In this document: in pieces, positions 9,604 to 19,119 of the stretch
How positions within the stretch are numbered: the stretch's first letter is position 1
Layout: every line of letters begins with the position of its first letter
NCBI RefSeq assembly: GCF_004217095.1
Contig: NZ_SHKO01000001.1
Span: 2,096,234-2,160,233 of the forward strand
DNA length: 64,000 nt
DNA from: Advenella incenata
GTDB taxonomy: Bacteria > Pseudomonadota > Gammaproteobacteria > Burkholderiales > Burkholderiaceae_B
Reading direction: 5' to 3'
Made by a program: the position numbers and the translations under genes
Notes under the pieces: generated by a model
Databases searched by the model: none
The model's input: only the letters and a program-made list of their open reading frames with translations
Told to the model about the DNA's origin: nothing

Positions 9604-10764
9604 ATGAAGATCCATGAGTATCAAGGCAAAGAGCTGCTGAAAAAATTCGGCGTGACGGTGCCTCGCGGCATCCCCGCATTTTCCGTAGATGAGGCGGTTG
9701 CCGCCGCAGAGAAGCTCGGTGGCCCGGTTTGGGTTGTCAAGGCGCAGATTCATGCAGGTGGCCGCGGCAAGGGCGGTGGCGTGAAACTGGCAAAGTCCAT
9801 TGATGAAGTGCGCCAGCTGGCTTCCGAAATCCTGGGTATGCAATTGGTTACCCATCAGACCGGTGCTGCGGGTCAGAAAGTGAACCGTCTGCTGGTTGAA
9901 GAAGGCGCGGATATCAAGAAAGAATATTACGTTGGCATTGTGACCGATCGCAATAGCCAGCGCGTATGCGTCATGGCATCCAGCGAAGGCGGCATGGACG
10001 TTGAAGAAGTGGCCGAAAAAACACCGGAAAAAATCCTGAAAGTGTTTGTTGATCCGGCCCAGGGCTTTACAGATGACGAAGCGCGGGAACTGGCGCGTGG
10101 TATTGGCGTACCCGAAGCGTCGGTCGAGAAGGCTGGCGTCGAATTCCAGAAACTGTACAAGGCATATTGGGATACCGACTCTTCCCTGGCTGAAATCAAC
10201 CCGCTGATCCTGACCGGTTCAGGCGATATCGTCGCACTTGATGCCAAATTCAACTTTGACTCGAATGCATTGTTCCGTCACCCTGAGATCGTTGAGTATC
10301 GCGATCTGGACGAAGAAGATCCTGCTGAAATCGAAGCCAGCAAGTTTGACCTGGCCTACATTCAACTGGATGGCAACATCGGTTGCCTGGTAAATGGTGC
10401 CGGCCTGGCCATGGCCACCATGGATACGATCAAGCTGTTTGGTGGAGAGCCCGCCAACTTCCTGGATGTGGGTGGTGGTGCGACCGCTGAAAAGGTCACC
10501 GAAGCATTCAAGATCATGCTCAAAAACAAGGAAGTCAAAGCGATTCTTGTGAACATTTTTGGCGGCATTATGCGCTGCGATGTTATCGCCGAAGGCGTCA
10601 TCGCAGCCTGCAAGGCCGTTAACCTCTCGGTCCCTCTGGTTGTACGCATGAAGGGTACCAATGAAGAGATGGGCAAAAAAATGCTCGCCGAGTCCGGACT
10701 GCCAATCATCAGCGCCGATACCATGGCTGAAGCCGCGACCAAAGTCGTAGCCGCCGTTAAGTAA
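9604..10764 (+). CDS. sucC: Succinyl-CoA synthetase, beta subunit (ADP-forming)
   Basis: SucC with SucD converts succinyl-CoA to succinate with formation of ATP in the TCA cycle. The 386-residue product has the ATP-grasp N-terminus [12 protein letters not shown], the [16 protein letters not shown] nucleotide loop near residue 50, and the C-terminal ligase region [11 protein letters not shown]. sucD follows 14 bases later and the pair ends at one terminator, so they form an operon. Confidence 0.98.
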   Translation: MKIHEYQGKELLKKFGVTVPRGIPAFSVDEAVAAAEKLGGPVWVVKAQIHAGGRGKGGGVKLAKSIDEVRQLASEILGMQLVTHQTGAAGQKVNRLLVEEGADIKKEYYVGIVTDRNSQRVCVMASSEGGMDVEEVAEKTPEKILKVFVDPAQGFTDDEARELARGIGVPEASVEKAGVEFQKLYKAYWDTDSSLAEINPLILTGSGDIVALDAKFNFDSNALFRHPEIVEYRDLDEEDPAEIEASKFDLAYIQLDGNIGCLVNGAGLAMATMDTIKLFGGEPANFLDVGGGATAEKVTEAFKIMLKNKEVKAILVNIFGGIMRCDVIAEGVIAACKAVNLSVPLVVRMKGTNEEMGKKMLAESGLPIISADTMAEAATKVVAAVK

Positions 10765-10778
10765 GCAAGGAATTTTTC

Positions 10779-11660
10779 ATGTCAATTCTGATCAATAAAG
10801 ACTCCAAAGTCATCACTCAGGGTATTACCGGCAAAACCGGTCAGTTCCACACACGTATGTGCCGCGATTACGCCAATGGTAAAGAAGCCTTTGTTGCTGG
10901 CGTCAATCCCAAGCGCGCAGGCGAAGATTTCGAAGGCGTGCCTATTTACGCTTCGGTCAAGGATGCAAAGGCGCAAACTGGCGCCAACGTGTCTGTTATC
11001 TATGTTCCACCGGCAGGGGCTGCCGATGCGATCTGGGAAGCGGTAGAGGCAGACCTGGATCTGGTTATCTGCATTACCGAAGGTATTCCTGTTCGTGATA
11101 TGCTGGCCGTTCGCAACCGTATGCGCCAGGAAAACAAGAAAACGCTGCTGCTGGGGCCTAACTGCCCTGGCCTGATCACGCCCGATGAACTCAAGATTGG
11201 CATTATGCCAGCTCACATCTGCAAAAAAGGCCGCATCGGCGTAGTCAGCCGCTCAGGCACACTCACGTACGAAGCCGTTGCGCAGTTGACCGAGCTGGGT
11301 CTGGGTCAGTCCAGTGCCGTCGGTATTGGTGGCGACCCGATTAACGGACTCAAGCACATTGATATCCTCAAAATGTTCAATGAAGATCCTGAAACAGACG
11401 CAGTGGTCATGATTGGCGAGATTGGCGGACCTGACGAAGTCAACGCCGCTGAATGGGCCAAAGATAATATGACAAAGCCGATTGTTGGCTTTATCGCGGG
11501 TGTCACTGCACCTCCTGGAAAACGCATGGGTCATGCCGGCGCGCTGATCTCCGGCGGCGCCGATACGGCAGATGCCAAGCTGGAAATCATGGAAGCTTGC
11601 GGTATTCGCACCACGCGTAATCCATCTGAAATGGGCAAGTTGCTCAAGTCAGTACTGTAA
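10779..11660 (+). CDS. sucD: Succinyl-CoA synthetase, alpha subunit
   Basis: The alpha subunit binds CoA and carries the phosphorylated histidine. The 293-residue product has the CoA-binding Rossmann region GITGKTGQFHT near residues 15-25, the LLGPNCPG motif, and GHAGALISGGADTA, which contains the active-site His. AAGGA lies ahead of ATG 10779. It is cotranscribed with sucC. Confidence 0.98.
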   Translation: MSILINKDSKVITQGITGKTGQFHTRMCRDYANGKEAFVAGVNPKRAGEDFEGVPIYASVKDAKAQTGANVSVIYVPPAGAADAIWEAVEADLDLVICITEGIPVRDMLAVRNRMRQENKKTLLLGPNCPGLITPDELKIGIMPAHICKKGRIGVVSRSGTLTYEAVAQLTELGLGQSSAVGIGGDPINGLKHIDILKMFNEDPETDAVVMIGEIGGPDEVNAAEWAKDNMTKPIVGFIAGVTAPPGKRMGHAGALISGGADTADAKLEIMEACGIRTTRNPSEMGKLLKSVL

Positions 11661-11701
11661 GTTCGTCGTAGCTTATCGCTCAATTCAGGCGATAACTGCT
11701 G

Positions 11702-11752
11702 AAACGCCCCTGAAAATCACAAGTGTGTTTTTGTGATTTCAGGGGCGTTTTC
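11702..11752 (+). terminator. Intrinsic terminator after sucD
   Basis: A long hairpin with arms ACGCCCCTGAAAATCACAA and TTGTGATTTCAGGGGCGT is followed by TTTTC. The loop and stem pattern (CCCCTGAA ... TTGTGATTT ... CAGGGGC) is shared in part with the terminator after fdx at 43287. Confidence 0.85.
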
Positions 11753-11895
11753 TTTTGTGGTGTGTTCTCAAGTCAGGGCGCTGTAAGCAAAGATTCATAG
11801 AATGATGGCACGAATAAAAAGGTACCCGAAGCACTATCGCGGGTGATAACACAGACAACATTTTCTCATTTTTAAGTCTCTTTGGAAGGTTCACT

Positions 11896-12603
11896 ATGGA
11901 TATAGGTTCTTCGGCGTTCTGGCTCGCCCTGCTGGAAATCGTCTGGGTAAATATTTTGCTTTCGGGTGACAACGCGGTTGTAATCGCACTGGCGGCCCGA
12001 ACGTTGCCGGAAAATCAGCAGAAAAAGGCAATTGCGATCGGCTCTGGTGCAGCCATCGTGATGCGGATCATTCTCACGCTGGTCGCAGCCAAACTGCTAA
12101 TGCTTCCTTACCTGAAAATTATCGGTGCGGTGCTGCTGGTCTATATCGGGGTATCGCTGGTCAATTCGGACGACGAGCAAGGCGGGCATGAAAAGTCCCA
12201 CGCTACATTGATGAGCGCGATTCGCACCATCCTGGTTGCCGACCTGGTAATGAGCCTGGATAACGTGGTTGCAGTTGCTGCTGCGGCCCATGGCGATACC
12301 ACGCTACTTATTATCGGTCTCGCGCTAAGTATTCCTCTAGTCATTTTCGGCAGTACCTTGCTGCTGAGCGTGATTGAAAAATTTCCGCTTATCGTATGGC
12401 TGGGCGCGGCGCTGCTCGGTTATATTGCTGGTGAGATGTTTGTCGGCGACCCTGTGATTGAGCCTCGTACCGAGAGCTGGGCGTCGCTGGCGCACCTGAC
12501 GCACCATCAATTGGCCATTGCCATGGGTATTGCAGGTGCGCTTCTGGTTGTTGTGCTGGGCAAAATTTTTGTGACTCGTACAAAAAAACTGACGTCATAC
12601 TGA
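11896..12603 (+). CDS. TerC/YjbE family integral membrane protein (first copy)
   Basis: TerC-family proteins are inner-membrane proteins, several of which export manganese or other metal ions. The 235-residue product has about seven hydrophobic segments and the two family motifs LLSGDNAVVIALAAR near residue 20 and VADLVMSLDNVVAVAAAA near residue 115, each with the conserved acidic residue and Asn. A close paralogue follows at 12851 with its own upstream region, since a terminator separates them. The motif spacing matches the shorter YjbE-type TerC proteins. No yybP-ykoY manganese riboswitch is recognisable upstream. The transported ion cannot be read from sequence. Confidence 0.9.
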   Translation: MDIGSSAFWLALLEIVWVNILLSGDNAVVIALAARTLPENQQKKAIAIGSGAAIVMRIILTLVAAKLLMLPYLKIIGAVLLVYIGVSLVNSDDEQGGHEKSHATLMSAIRTILVADLVMSLDNVVAVAAAAHGDTTLLIIGLALSIPLVIFGSTLLLSVIEKFPLIVWLGAALLGYIAGEMFVGDPVIEPRTESWASLAHLTHHQLAIAMGIAGALLVVVLGKIFVTRTKKLTSY

Positions 12604-12640
12604 ATACTCTGTTTTATAATTGCTCGCAGTCTGGAGCAGG

Positions 12641-12667
12641 AAAGGGCGCGCAAGTGCCCTTTTTTTA
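12641..12667 (+). terminator. Intrinsic terminator between the two TerC genes
   Basis: AAAGGGC and GCCCTTT enclose an eight-base loop and are followed by more Ts. This ends transcription of the first TerC gene and suggests that the second has its own promoter. Confidence 0.8.
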
Positions 12668-12850
12668 TACCGTCTCGCCAATCACACCGAACCGTAGCGG
12701 CTCGGATGGTCGAGCAGGTTGCGTCCGTTGTGTTGCTGCGCGTCCAATGCGCGGTGCGATACGATGCAGGTGCCGGCACATCAGAGGGCATTCGACAAAC
12801 GCCTGGCCCACTTGCATATCATACAAATCTAACAGAGGTGATCTTTCATT

Positions 12851-13573
12851 ATGCTTGAGTTTTTTCAGACCCTGAGCTGGACCGCAATATTCCAGATTAT
12901 TCTCATTGACATACTTTTAGGTGGTGACAACGCCGTCATCATTGCCTTGGCATGCCGCAATCTGGAAAAAGCGCAACGCATGAAGGGCATTCTTTGGGGC
13001 ACTTTCGGCGCCATCATTATGCGGGTGATTCTGATCGCTTTCGCACTGAAGCTGCTGGAAATTCCTTATCTGAAAATCGTTGGCGGCGCGCTGCTGATCT
13101 GGATCGGCATCAAATTGCTGATTCCCGAGGAAGATGAGCATGGCAATGTTGCCGGTGGCACTTCGGTCTGGACTGCGGTCAAAACCATCCTGATTGCCGA
13201 CTTTGTCATGAGCCTGGACAATGTCATTGCCATTGCCGCTGCTGCGCAGAAAACCACGCCAGGGCATGAAGTAGCCTATGTGGCCTTCGGTCTGATTGTC
13301 AGCGTGCCAATTATTATCTGGGGTAGCACCTTGGTGCTCAAACTGATCGACAAGTATCCGCTGGTGATTACGCTGGGTGCAGGTCTGCTGGGTTGGCTGG
13401 CCGGCGGCATGTTGATTACTGACGTATTTACTGAAAGAACATTCTTCAATGGCGGACCGGCACCGCAAACTGTTAAGATTGCAGTAGAAGTCGTTGGCAT
13501 AATTCTGGTTGTTGGTCTGGGTAAATGGCTGGCTTCCCGCAAGGGCAAGTCGCAGGTAACTGAAACGCACTAA
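12851..13573 (+). CDS. TerC/YjbE family integral membrane protein (second copy)
   Basis: The 240-residue product is a paralogue of the preceding gene. It keeps both signature motifs, LLGGDNAVIIALACR near residue 22 and IADFVMSLDNVIAIAAAA near residue 118, and a similar set of membrane segments. It differs by a longer hydrophilic loop before the last helix (ITDVFTERTFFNGG). AGAGGTGA lies ahead of ATG 12851. Two adjacent copies suggest tandem duplication with possible division of labour, perhaps in metal export. A terminator follows at 13637. Confidence 0.9.
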   Translation: MLEFFQTLSWTAIFQIILIDILLGGDNAVIIALACRNLEKAQRMKGILWGTFGAIIMRVILIAFALKLLEIPYLKIVGGALLIWIGIKLLIPEEDEHGNVAGGTSVWTAVKTILIADFVMSLDNVIAIAAAAQKTTPGHEVAYVAFGLIVSVPIIIWGSTLVLKLIDKYPLVITLGAGLLGWLAGGMLITDVFTERTFFNGGPAPQTVKIAVEVVGIILVVGLGKWLASRKGKSQVTETH

Positions 13574-13636
13574 CCCGAACTCACAGATAGTCCGAGACAA
13601 TCCGGATGCTGTCCTGATCCGGTTGCTTCGGTAGGC

Positions 13637-13676
13637 AACCCCGCCAGGCTTTGTGCCCCGGCGGGGTTTGTTGTTT
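13637..13676 (+). terminator. Intrinsic terminator after the second TerC gene
   Basis: The arms AACCCCGCC and GGCGGGGTT are perfect complements and are followed by TTGTTGTTTT. A smaller GGTTGC/GCAACC hairpin at 13621-13640 overlaps the left arm. Confidence 0.8.
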
Positions 13677-13725
13677 TGCATGTTCGCAGACGCCAGGTCT
13701 GCCACTCGTATGAAGGTCTGACACC

Positions 13726-13821
13726 ATGGAAGAAAAACCCAAACGCAGCATCTTGCAAGGTCTGCTTATTCTGGCAGTGATCGGTATAGTCGTTACCGTA
13801 GCCATTAACTATTTGCGATAG
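13726..13821 (+). CDS. 31-residue single-pass membrane peptide
   Basis: A short frame beginning MEEKPKRSIL encodes 31 residues: a charged N-terminus of about eight residues, then one unbroken hydrophobic helix of about 20 residues ending in NYLR. AAGG sits nine bases before the ATG, a fair ribosome site. It is between the terminator of the second TerC gene and hemC, so it would be transcribed on its own or with hemC. The plan (positively charged head, one helix, short tail) is typical of small regulatory membrane proteins. I do not recognise a family. Confidence 0.55.
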   Translation: MEEKPKRSILQGLLILAVIGIVVTVAINYLR

Positions 13822-13959
13822 TAAAGGGGCGTGGGCAAAGGTTTGACATCCATGCCTGTGTTGTGCGGGTGTCAGCCAGGCCGTAATCTTTATCTTGGCC
13901 CTCATTGCCCGCGTTTGCCCCTGATTCGTGATTTTAAATTTATTTAGCAGGAACCCCGC

Positions 13960-14916
13960 GTGACCGAACTTAAAAAACTGACCATCGCAACCCGTGCCAG
14001 CCGCCTTGCCCTTTGGCAGGCGCATCACGTTAGGGAACTGCTCCTGGCCCATTACCCGCAGTTGCAGGTCGAACTTCTGGAACTGACCACAAAAGGCGAT
14101 CAGATTCTGGATCGTACGTTGTCAAAGATAGGTGGCAAGGGGTTGTTTATCAAGGAATTGGAAACTGCGCTGCTAGACGGTAGGGCAGATCTGGCCGTGC
14201 ATTCGCTCAAAGATGTGCCGGTTGATCTGCAGTCTCCCTTTGTGTTGGCTGCGATCCTGGAGCGGGCTGATCCGACCGACGCCTTTGTATCGACGACCTA
14301 TCATCAGCTCAGCGAGCTACCCCCCGGCGCTGTAGTGGGAACATCCAGCCTGCGCCGTGAATCGCAGATTCGGGCAGCCTATCCGCATCTGGTGGTCAAA
14401 CCCCTGCGCGGCAATCTGGACACCCGCCTGTCCAAATTGGATAACGGCGACTACGATGCTATCGTACTGGCTACTGCAGGCTTGCAGCGTCTGGGACTGG
14501 GTGAGCGGATTGCATCGCGGCTGGAGGTCTCCGAGAGTCTGCCTGCCGCAGGACAGGGAGCGCTGGGTATTGAGGCGCTGGAAGGACGCGCGCAGTTGCT
14601 GGAAATGCTGGCTGGTCTGGCCAACCCGGCAACCACCGCCTGTGTTACCGCCGAACGTGCTGTATCCAGGACGCTGGGCGGATCCTGCCAGGTGCCGATT
14701 GCTGCCTACGCTACTCTGACAGACAATGCGGTCACGCTTAATGCGCTGGTGGCGACGCCCGACGGCTCGCGTGTATTGCGCAGTACTCGGACATCCAGTG
14801 CCGAAGGCGCCGACCAGTTGGGCATCGAGGTGGCGCAAGCGCTTCGGGAGCAGGGGGCCGACGAGATACTGGCGGCACTGCACGAGGCATCACAGAACGA
14901 CGCCGACAAGGTGTGA
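13960..14916 (+). CDS. hemC: Porphobilinogen deaminase (hydroxymethylbilane synthase)
   Basis: HemC joins four porphobilinogens into hydroxymethylbilane in tetrapyrrole synthesis. The 318-residue product has the family N-terminus [13 protein letters not shown], the VHSLKDVP and [10 protein letters not shown] motifs, and Cys243 in [12 protein letters not shown], which holds the dipyrromethane cofactor. The start is GTG at 13960, with AGGAA upstream. hemD follows after nine bases, then hemX and hemY, so the four genes form one operon. Confidence 0.97.
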   Translation: MTELKKLTIATRASRLALWQAHHVRELLLAHYPQLQVELLELTTKGDQILDRTLSKIGGKGLFIKELETALLDGRADLAVHSLKDVPVDLQSPFVLAAILERADPTDAFVSTTYHQLSELPPGAVVGTSSLRRESQIRAAYPHLVVKPLRGNLDTRLSKLDNGDYDAIVLATAGLQRLGLGERIASRLEVSESLPAAGQGALGIEALEGRAQLLEMLAGLANPATTACVTAERAVSRTLGGSCQVPIAAYATLTDNAVTLNALVATPDGSRVLRSTRTSSAEGADQLGIEVAQALREQGADEILAALHEASQNDADKV

Positions 14917-14925
14917 GCCCAGGTC

Positions 14926-15741
14926 GTGCATCATCCGCGCGCAACGGTCATTCTTACGCGACCACAAGGAAAAAATCAGGCACTGCAACTGCGCTTTGAG
15001 CAGGCAGGGTTGCGCGTTGTCGCGCTGCCGGCCCTGACGTTGCAGCGTATCGCCGTTACAGGCCCGGTTCCTGATCCAGCCACATTCAATTTGGTGTTTT
15101 TTGTCAGCGGCTTTGCTGTTGATTGCTTTTTTGATGTGCTAACTGAGCACGGCATGCAATGGCCACAAGCTCAGCGTGCCGGCTGCGTAGGCCCAGGGAC
15201 CGTACAGGCGCTGCTGCGCCAGGGGGTTGCGCAACAGCAGATCCTGTGTCCTGCCGACAATCAGTCTTACGATTCCACTGGTTTTCTGACCAGATTGAAG
15301 GCCAGTGCCGTTTTTGCCAGCCTGCAGTCCGTGTTGATTGTATGCGGCATCGCCGGCAACCCAGGGCTTGGCCGGCAATTGCAGGACCTGTCGCTTGCTG
15401 TCACGCGCCTGCCCCTATATAAACGGGATGCCAAACAGTGGGATGCCCAGCAACAGCGCCAGATGAGCAGCCTGTTTGCCGATCCGGCAGAAAAAAAATA
15501 TGTGGTACTGACCAGCCCACAGGGAATAGACGCGTTTGTCGACAATCTGGCTACGGCGCAAATAAATCCGGATCCGCTTGCCGGGTCCACGACCTTCGTG
15601 GTCACCCATGCTGGGCAGGTCGATAGTCTTAAGCAGGCCTGGCAGCAAAAACTGCCAGCAGGGAACGCCAGCACACTACGCATCGTACAGGCCTTGCCGC
15701 AGGAAGATGCAATTTTCCACACCGTTACAATCTCGGAATAA
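14926..15741 (+). CDS. hemD: Uroporphyrinogen-III synthase
   Basis: HemD closes the linear tetrapyrrole with inversion of ring D to form uroporphyrinogen III. The 271-residue product is weakly conserved, as usual for the family, but keeps the N-terminal VILTRPQGKNQAL, a FVSGFAVDCFF stretch and the C-terminal LTSPQGIDAFV segment. It appears to start at GTG 14926, nine bases after the hemC stop, and precedes hemX. Position supports the call as much as sequence does. Confidence 0.9.
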   Translation: MHHPRATVILTRPQGKNQALQLRFEQAGLRVVALPALTLQRIAVTGPVPDPATFNLVFFVSGFAVDCFFDVLTEHGMQWPQAQRAGCVGPGTVQALLRQGVAQQQILCPADNQSYDSTGFLTRLKASAVFASLQSVLIVCGIAGNPGLGRQLQDLSLAVTRLPLYKRDAKQWDAQQQRQMSSLFADPAEKKYVVLTSPQGIDAFVDNLATAQINPDPLAGSTTFVVTHAGQVDSLKQAWQQKLPAGNASTLRIVQALPQEDAIFHTVTISE

Positions 15742-15834
15742 AAGCCTGCTGTAATCCACTACAATGTACAGATCTTTCACGAACGTATCGCCAAGCGGTG
15801 TATTGGTTTTCTGGATAGTAAGGAATTGAAAAAC

Positions 15835-17664
15835 ATGGAAAAAAAACAGGACGACGCGCGAAATACGGAAAATGAAAAAAAACCGGGAGCGGCCGGCCCG
15901 CATGCGCAGCCAGGCAGCGCAGCGTCGGATACAGTGACGGATGTGGAACTGGCAAACGAGAAAAGCACGGCCGAGAAAACGACAGCACGTGCAGGTCATG
16001 CCGACATTGCAAGCGCAGGCAAGTCCGGTTCTGGCGCTGCAGGCGGCGCCATTCCTCCCATTGATAAAGGCAAGGACGAGAGCAACGGCAAAGGTACGAA
16101 AGGGCCCTTGATCGGGGCGCTTGTGGTTGTCGCTGCCATTGCTGCTGGCGGTTATTACTATGCCCAGAACAATCAATCAGAGCCCGAAAGCAACAGTCAG
16201 ACTGCGAGTGAACCTTCGGGCTCACCTGCAGAGGCGCCGGCGTCCGCCACCGAGCAACCTGGCCAGACGCCTGCCGCAGATACAACTGCTGATTCATCAG
16301 ATTCATCAAGTTCTTCACAATCAGACACGGCGAGCGATGCCGAGTCGGCCCAGAGTGCCGGCAAAACGCCCGCCACGACAAATGGTGATACCCAGGTCGG
16401 TGCCGATGGTGCAGGCGAGGGGGTATCGGCTGCCGATCCCGCCTCGAGCGCTCAGGATAAGGCCAGTGGCAGTACAAGCAGTACGCCCGTGGGCCCGGCA
16501 GCAACCAATAGCGAGTCAGCCCAGACGGGAGCTGAGGCTACCGATAACTCAACCGCGCAATCGGCAGGGACTACGAGCAGTGACAAGTCATCCGGTGATG
16601 CGTCAACCGATGCTTCTGCACAAGAGGCGGCTGCTACGGCCACATCCGCAGCAGGTACGCCGGCAACGACTGTAGATACACCGCAAGCGTCCGCTACCCC
16701 GTCAACGGCGGGTTCGGGCACGGGTGGTTTTAACGGCTCCTTGCCAGCGGACATTCGCGATCAGCTTGATCGCCAGTCGGCGCAGATCATTGCGTTGCGC
16801 GATCAGCTGGAGTCGTCACAGAAGCAACTTCAGCAATTGCAATCGACCCGTCTGCAAGCCTCGCGGGACGAGACAGCGCTGTTTGTGGTCAATGATGTAA
16901 GTCGCCTGATTACTATGGCGCAGAATGAGCTTGCCATTGCCGGCAACGTTGAAAATGCCATGGCTTCGCTGGAGACGGCAATCAAGGCTATCGATCAGGC
17001 CGATGCACCGGTGCTGGCAGGGTTACGCGGCGCTTTGGCAGCCGATATCGTTACCCTGAAGTCCGCGCCGACGATTGGCGTGGATGCGCAATTTGCTCAA
17101 GTAGCGGCATTGTCTGTAAAAATTGATGCACTGCCGATGCTGACCCCTGATCAGGCGGGCGCCAAACCCATGGCGGGAGAGTCTTCGGATGTGGCTGCCC
17201 CAGCGGCAGGCGCGAACGATACGAACGCGGTCGCCTCCTCTGATGTTTGGTATGAGCGTGCCTGGAACGAAGTAAAAACCTGGCCGGTTGCTGCCTGGGA
17301 AGGCTTGCGCTCTGACCTTGGCGGAATTGTGAGAGTGGAAAAACTGGCCGATCCAAATCAGGTGTTGCTCACGGTCGATCAGGCTGCCCAGTTGCGGGCA
17401 AATCTGAAGCAACATTTGCATTTTGCCCAGCAGGCGTTGCTCAATGGACAGCAGGGCATTTGGACTTCATCGCTTGAAACCGTCGTCAAGGGCATCAGAC
17501 AAAGTTTCAATCAGGATTCTGTTGAGACGCAACAGGTGCTGACCCAGCTTCAGCAACTGCTTCAGGCTGGTGTCAGGCAGCAGTTGCCGCCAATTACGCA
17601 GAGCGTGAAGGCGGTCCAGGAAACCCGCAAGCAGCTTAAATCCATGAATCCCGGACAGGAGTAA
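15835..17664 (+). CDS. hemX: HemX family membrane protein (uroporphyrinogen-III C-methyltransferase-like annotation)
   Basis: HemX is a membrane-anchored protein encoded with hemCD. It is often called a uroporphyrinogen methyltransferase, but catalytic activity is not established. The 609-residue product has a charged cytoplasmic N-terminus, one membrane helix at about 89-110, then about 185 residues of Ser/Thr/Ala/Gly/Asp-rich low-complexity sequence, a coiled coil starting at DIRDQLDRQSAQI (about 303), and the conserved periplasmic domain. E. coli HemX is under 400 residues, so the linker is unusually long. ATG 15835 has AAGGA ten bases upstream; a TTG three codons earlier is less likely. 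Confidence 0.88.
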   Translation: MEKKQDDARNTENEKKPGAAGPHAQPGSAASDTVTDVELANEKSTAEKTTARAGHADIASAGKSGSGAAGGAIPPIDKGKDESNGKGTKGPLIGALVVVAAIAAGGYYYAQNNQSEPESNSQTASEPSGSPAEAPASATEQPGQTPAADTTADSSDSSSSSQSDTASDAESAQSAGKTPATTNGDTQVGADGAGEGVSAADPASSAQDKASGSTSSTPVGPAATNSESAQTGAEATDNSTAQSAGTTSSDKSSGDASTDASAQEAAATATSAAGTPATTVDTPQASATPSTAGSGTGGFNGSLPADIRDQLDRQSAQIIALRDQLESSQKQLQQLQSTRLQASRDETALFVVNDVSRLITMAQNELAIAGNVENAMASLETAIKAIDQADAPVLAGLRGALAADIVTLKSAPTIGVDAQFAQVAALSVKIDALPMLTPDQAGAKPMAGESSDVAAPAAGANDTNAVASSDVWYERAWNEVKTWPVAAWEGLRSDLGGIVRVEKLADPNQVLLTVDQAAQLRANLKQHLHFAQQALLNGQQGIWTSSLETVVKGIRQSFNQDSVETQQVLTQLQQLLQAGVRQQLPPITQSVKAVQETRKQLKSMNPGQE

Positions 17665-17667
17665 TGC

Positions 17668-19080
17668 ATGCGAACCAGTTTGAAAGTACTTGTCCTATTT
17701 GCTGTCGCTGTTGCTGCCGCGCTCTTGCTGCGTGATTCCAGCGGCTATTTCATGGTTGTGACCGGCGATGAGCGCCGCACGGTGTCGCTGGCTGCCGGCC
17801 TGGTCTTCATCGTCATTGCCTTTTTCATTTTTTACCTGATTTTTCGATTTATCGGTGTGCTGATGGACGCGCCAACGCGATGGCGTAACTGGAATCAGCG
17901 CCGGCACACCCGCAAGGACTATGATCTGCTGGAACGGGGTTGGGTTGAATTGCTGGAAGGGCGAAGCAGCCCGGCAGAGAAGGATTTGACCCGTCTGCTC
18001 AATCGCAGTCGTGACAGTGGCAGGCAGGCGCTCGCCAGTCTGGCGGCGGCCAAGGCGGCGCACAACCAGTCGCGCTATGCCGAAAGGGATGCGTTGCTTC
18101 TGACCGCGCAGTCCAAGGCGCAGGGCAACCCCAGGATGCAGGATGCGGCCGCCACCATCCGTGCCGAAATGCTGCTGGAGCAGGGCGAATCCAAACAGGC
18201 GCTGGCATTACTCGAGCCATTGGCGAAGGCCGGAGGTGCTAATCAGGACCATATCCAGAAACTGCTGCTGCGCGGTTACAAGCAAATTGGTAACCAGGAT
18301 AAATTGTTGCAGGTAGCGCGTGTGCTGAACAGGAAAGGAACCATCGATAGTTTCGAGGGCCAGCGTCTTATTGAGCATGCTGGTGCGGCAGTCATGAAAG
18401 CGACCACCCGCGACAGTTGGGCCAATACCTGGAAGTCATTCAGCACGGCTGAAAAGGCCATGCCGCTAATCGCGCTGGCTGCTGCCGAGAAAGCGCAGGC
18501 CGCTGGCCATCCCGATACTGCCGGGCAGATACTGGAAGCATCGCTGCGGGAACATATTGACTCCCGGCTGCTCAACGCTTATGTCCAGTGTCCAGCCGAA
18601 CAGGTTAATGCACGCCTGACCAAGGCGCAGCAATGGCTTGAGAAAGATGAAAACAATCCTGATCTGCTCAATGCGCTCGGTTTCTTATGCCTGGCCGCGC
18701 AGTTGTGGGGGCAGGCCGAACGCTATCTGACACGCAGCCTCAAGCTGCGTGAAGATCCGCGCACGCACACCTTGCTTGGTGCGCTCTACGACCGCCTGGG
18801 CAAGCCAGCCGAAGCAGTCAAGCACTGGCGTTTTGCCTCGGCCTCCATCTCCATGCTGCCCACAGTGACAGGAGAAAAATACCTGCCGGCAGCCGATACG
18901 CGGATGGATCCGGACGGCCCGCCTGACCGCAAGCGTGCCGAACAGCAAATCGAGCAGGAGCGTGCAGATGAACCATCCGAAAAAACGATCTATGCCAAAC
19001 GGCCGGAAGCCGATGATGAGTACTTCGACAGTGCACCCATCCCCGGTATCAGGACGGATGAATTGAATGAAAAATCCTAA
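17668..19080 (+). CDS. hemY: HemY family inner-membrane protein
   Basis: HemY of the proteobacterial hemCDXY operon is an inner-membrane protein with tetratricopeptide repeats; its role in late haem synthesis is unclear. The 470-residue product has two N-terminal membrane helices (about 5-22 and 40-63), then helical repeats, for example NALGFLCLAAQLWGQAERYLTRSLKL and the following HTLLGALYDRLGKPAEAVKHW. The tail is acidic and hydrophilic. ATG 17668 is three bases after the hemX stop. Confidence 0.92.
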   Translation: MRTSLKVLVLFAVAVAAALLLRDSSGYFMVVTGDERRTVSLAAGLVFIVIAFFIFYLIFRFIGVLMDAPTRWRNWNQRRHTRKDYDLLERGWVELLEGRSSPAEKDLTRLLNRSRDSGRQALASLAAAKAAHNQSRYAERDALLLTAQSKAQGNPRMQDAAATIRAEMLLEQGESKQALALLEPLAKAGGANQDHIQKLLLRGYKQIGNQDKLLQVARVLNRKGTIDSFEGQRLIEHAGAAVMKATTRDSWANTWKSFSTAEKAMPLIALAAAEKAQAAGHPDTAGQILEASLREHIDSRLLNAYVQCPAEQVNARLTKAQQWLEKDENNPDLLNALGFLCLAAQLWGQAERYLTRSLKLREDPRTHTLLGALYDRLGKPAEAVKHWRFASASISMLPTVTGEKYLPAADTRMDPDGPPDRKRAEQQIEQERADEPSEKTIYAKRPEADDEYFDSAPIPGIRTDELNEKS

Positions 19081-19119
19081 GCACGACAATCGTAACCACA
19101 GTAACCAGAAGAGTTGACT

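Noticed and set aside
11753-12850. Manganese riboswitch (yybP-ykoY) before either TerC gene
   Set aside because: The conserved core of that riboswitch could not be found in either upstream region.
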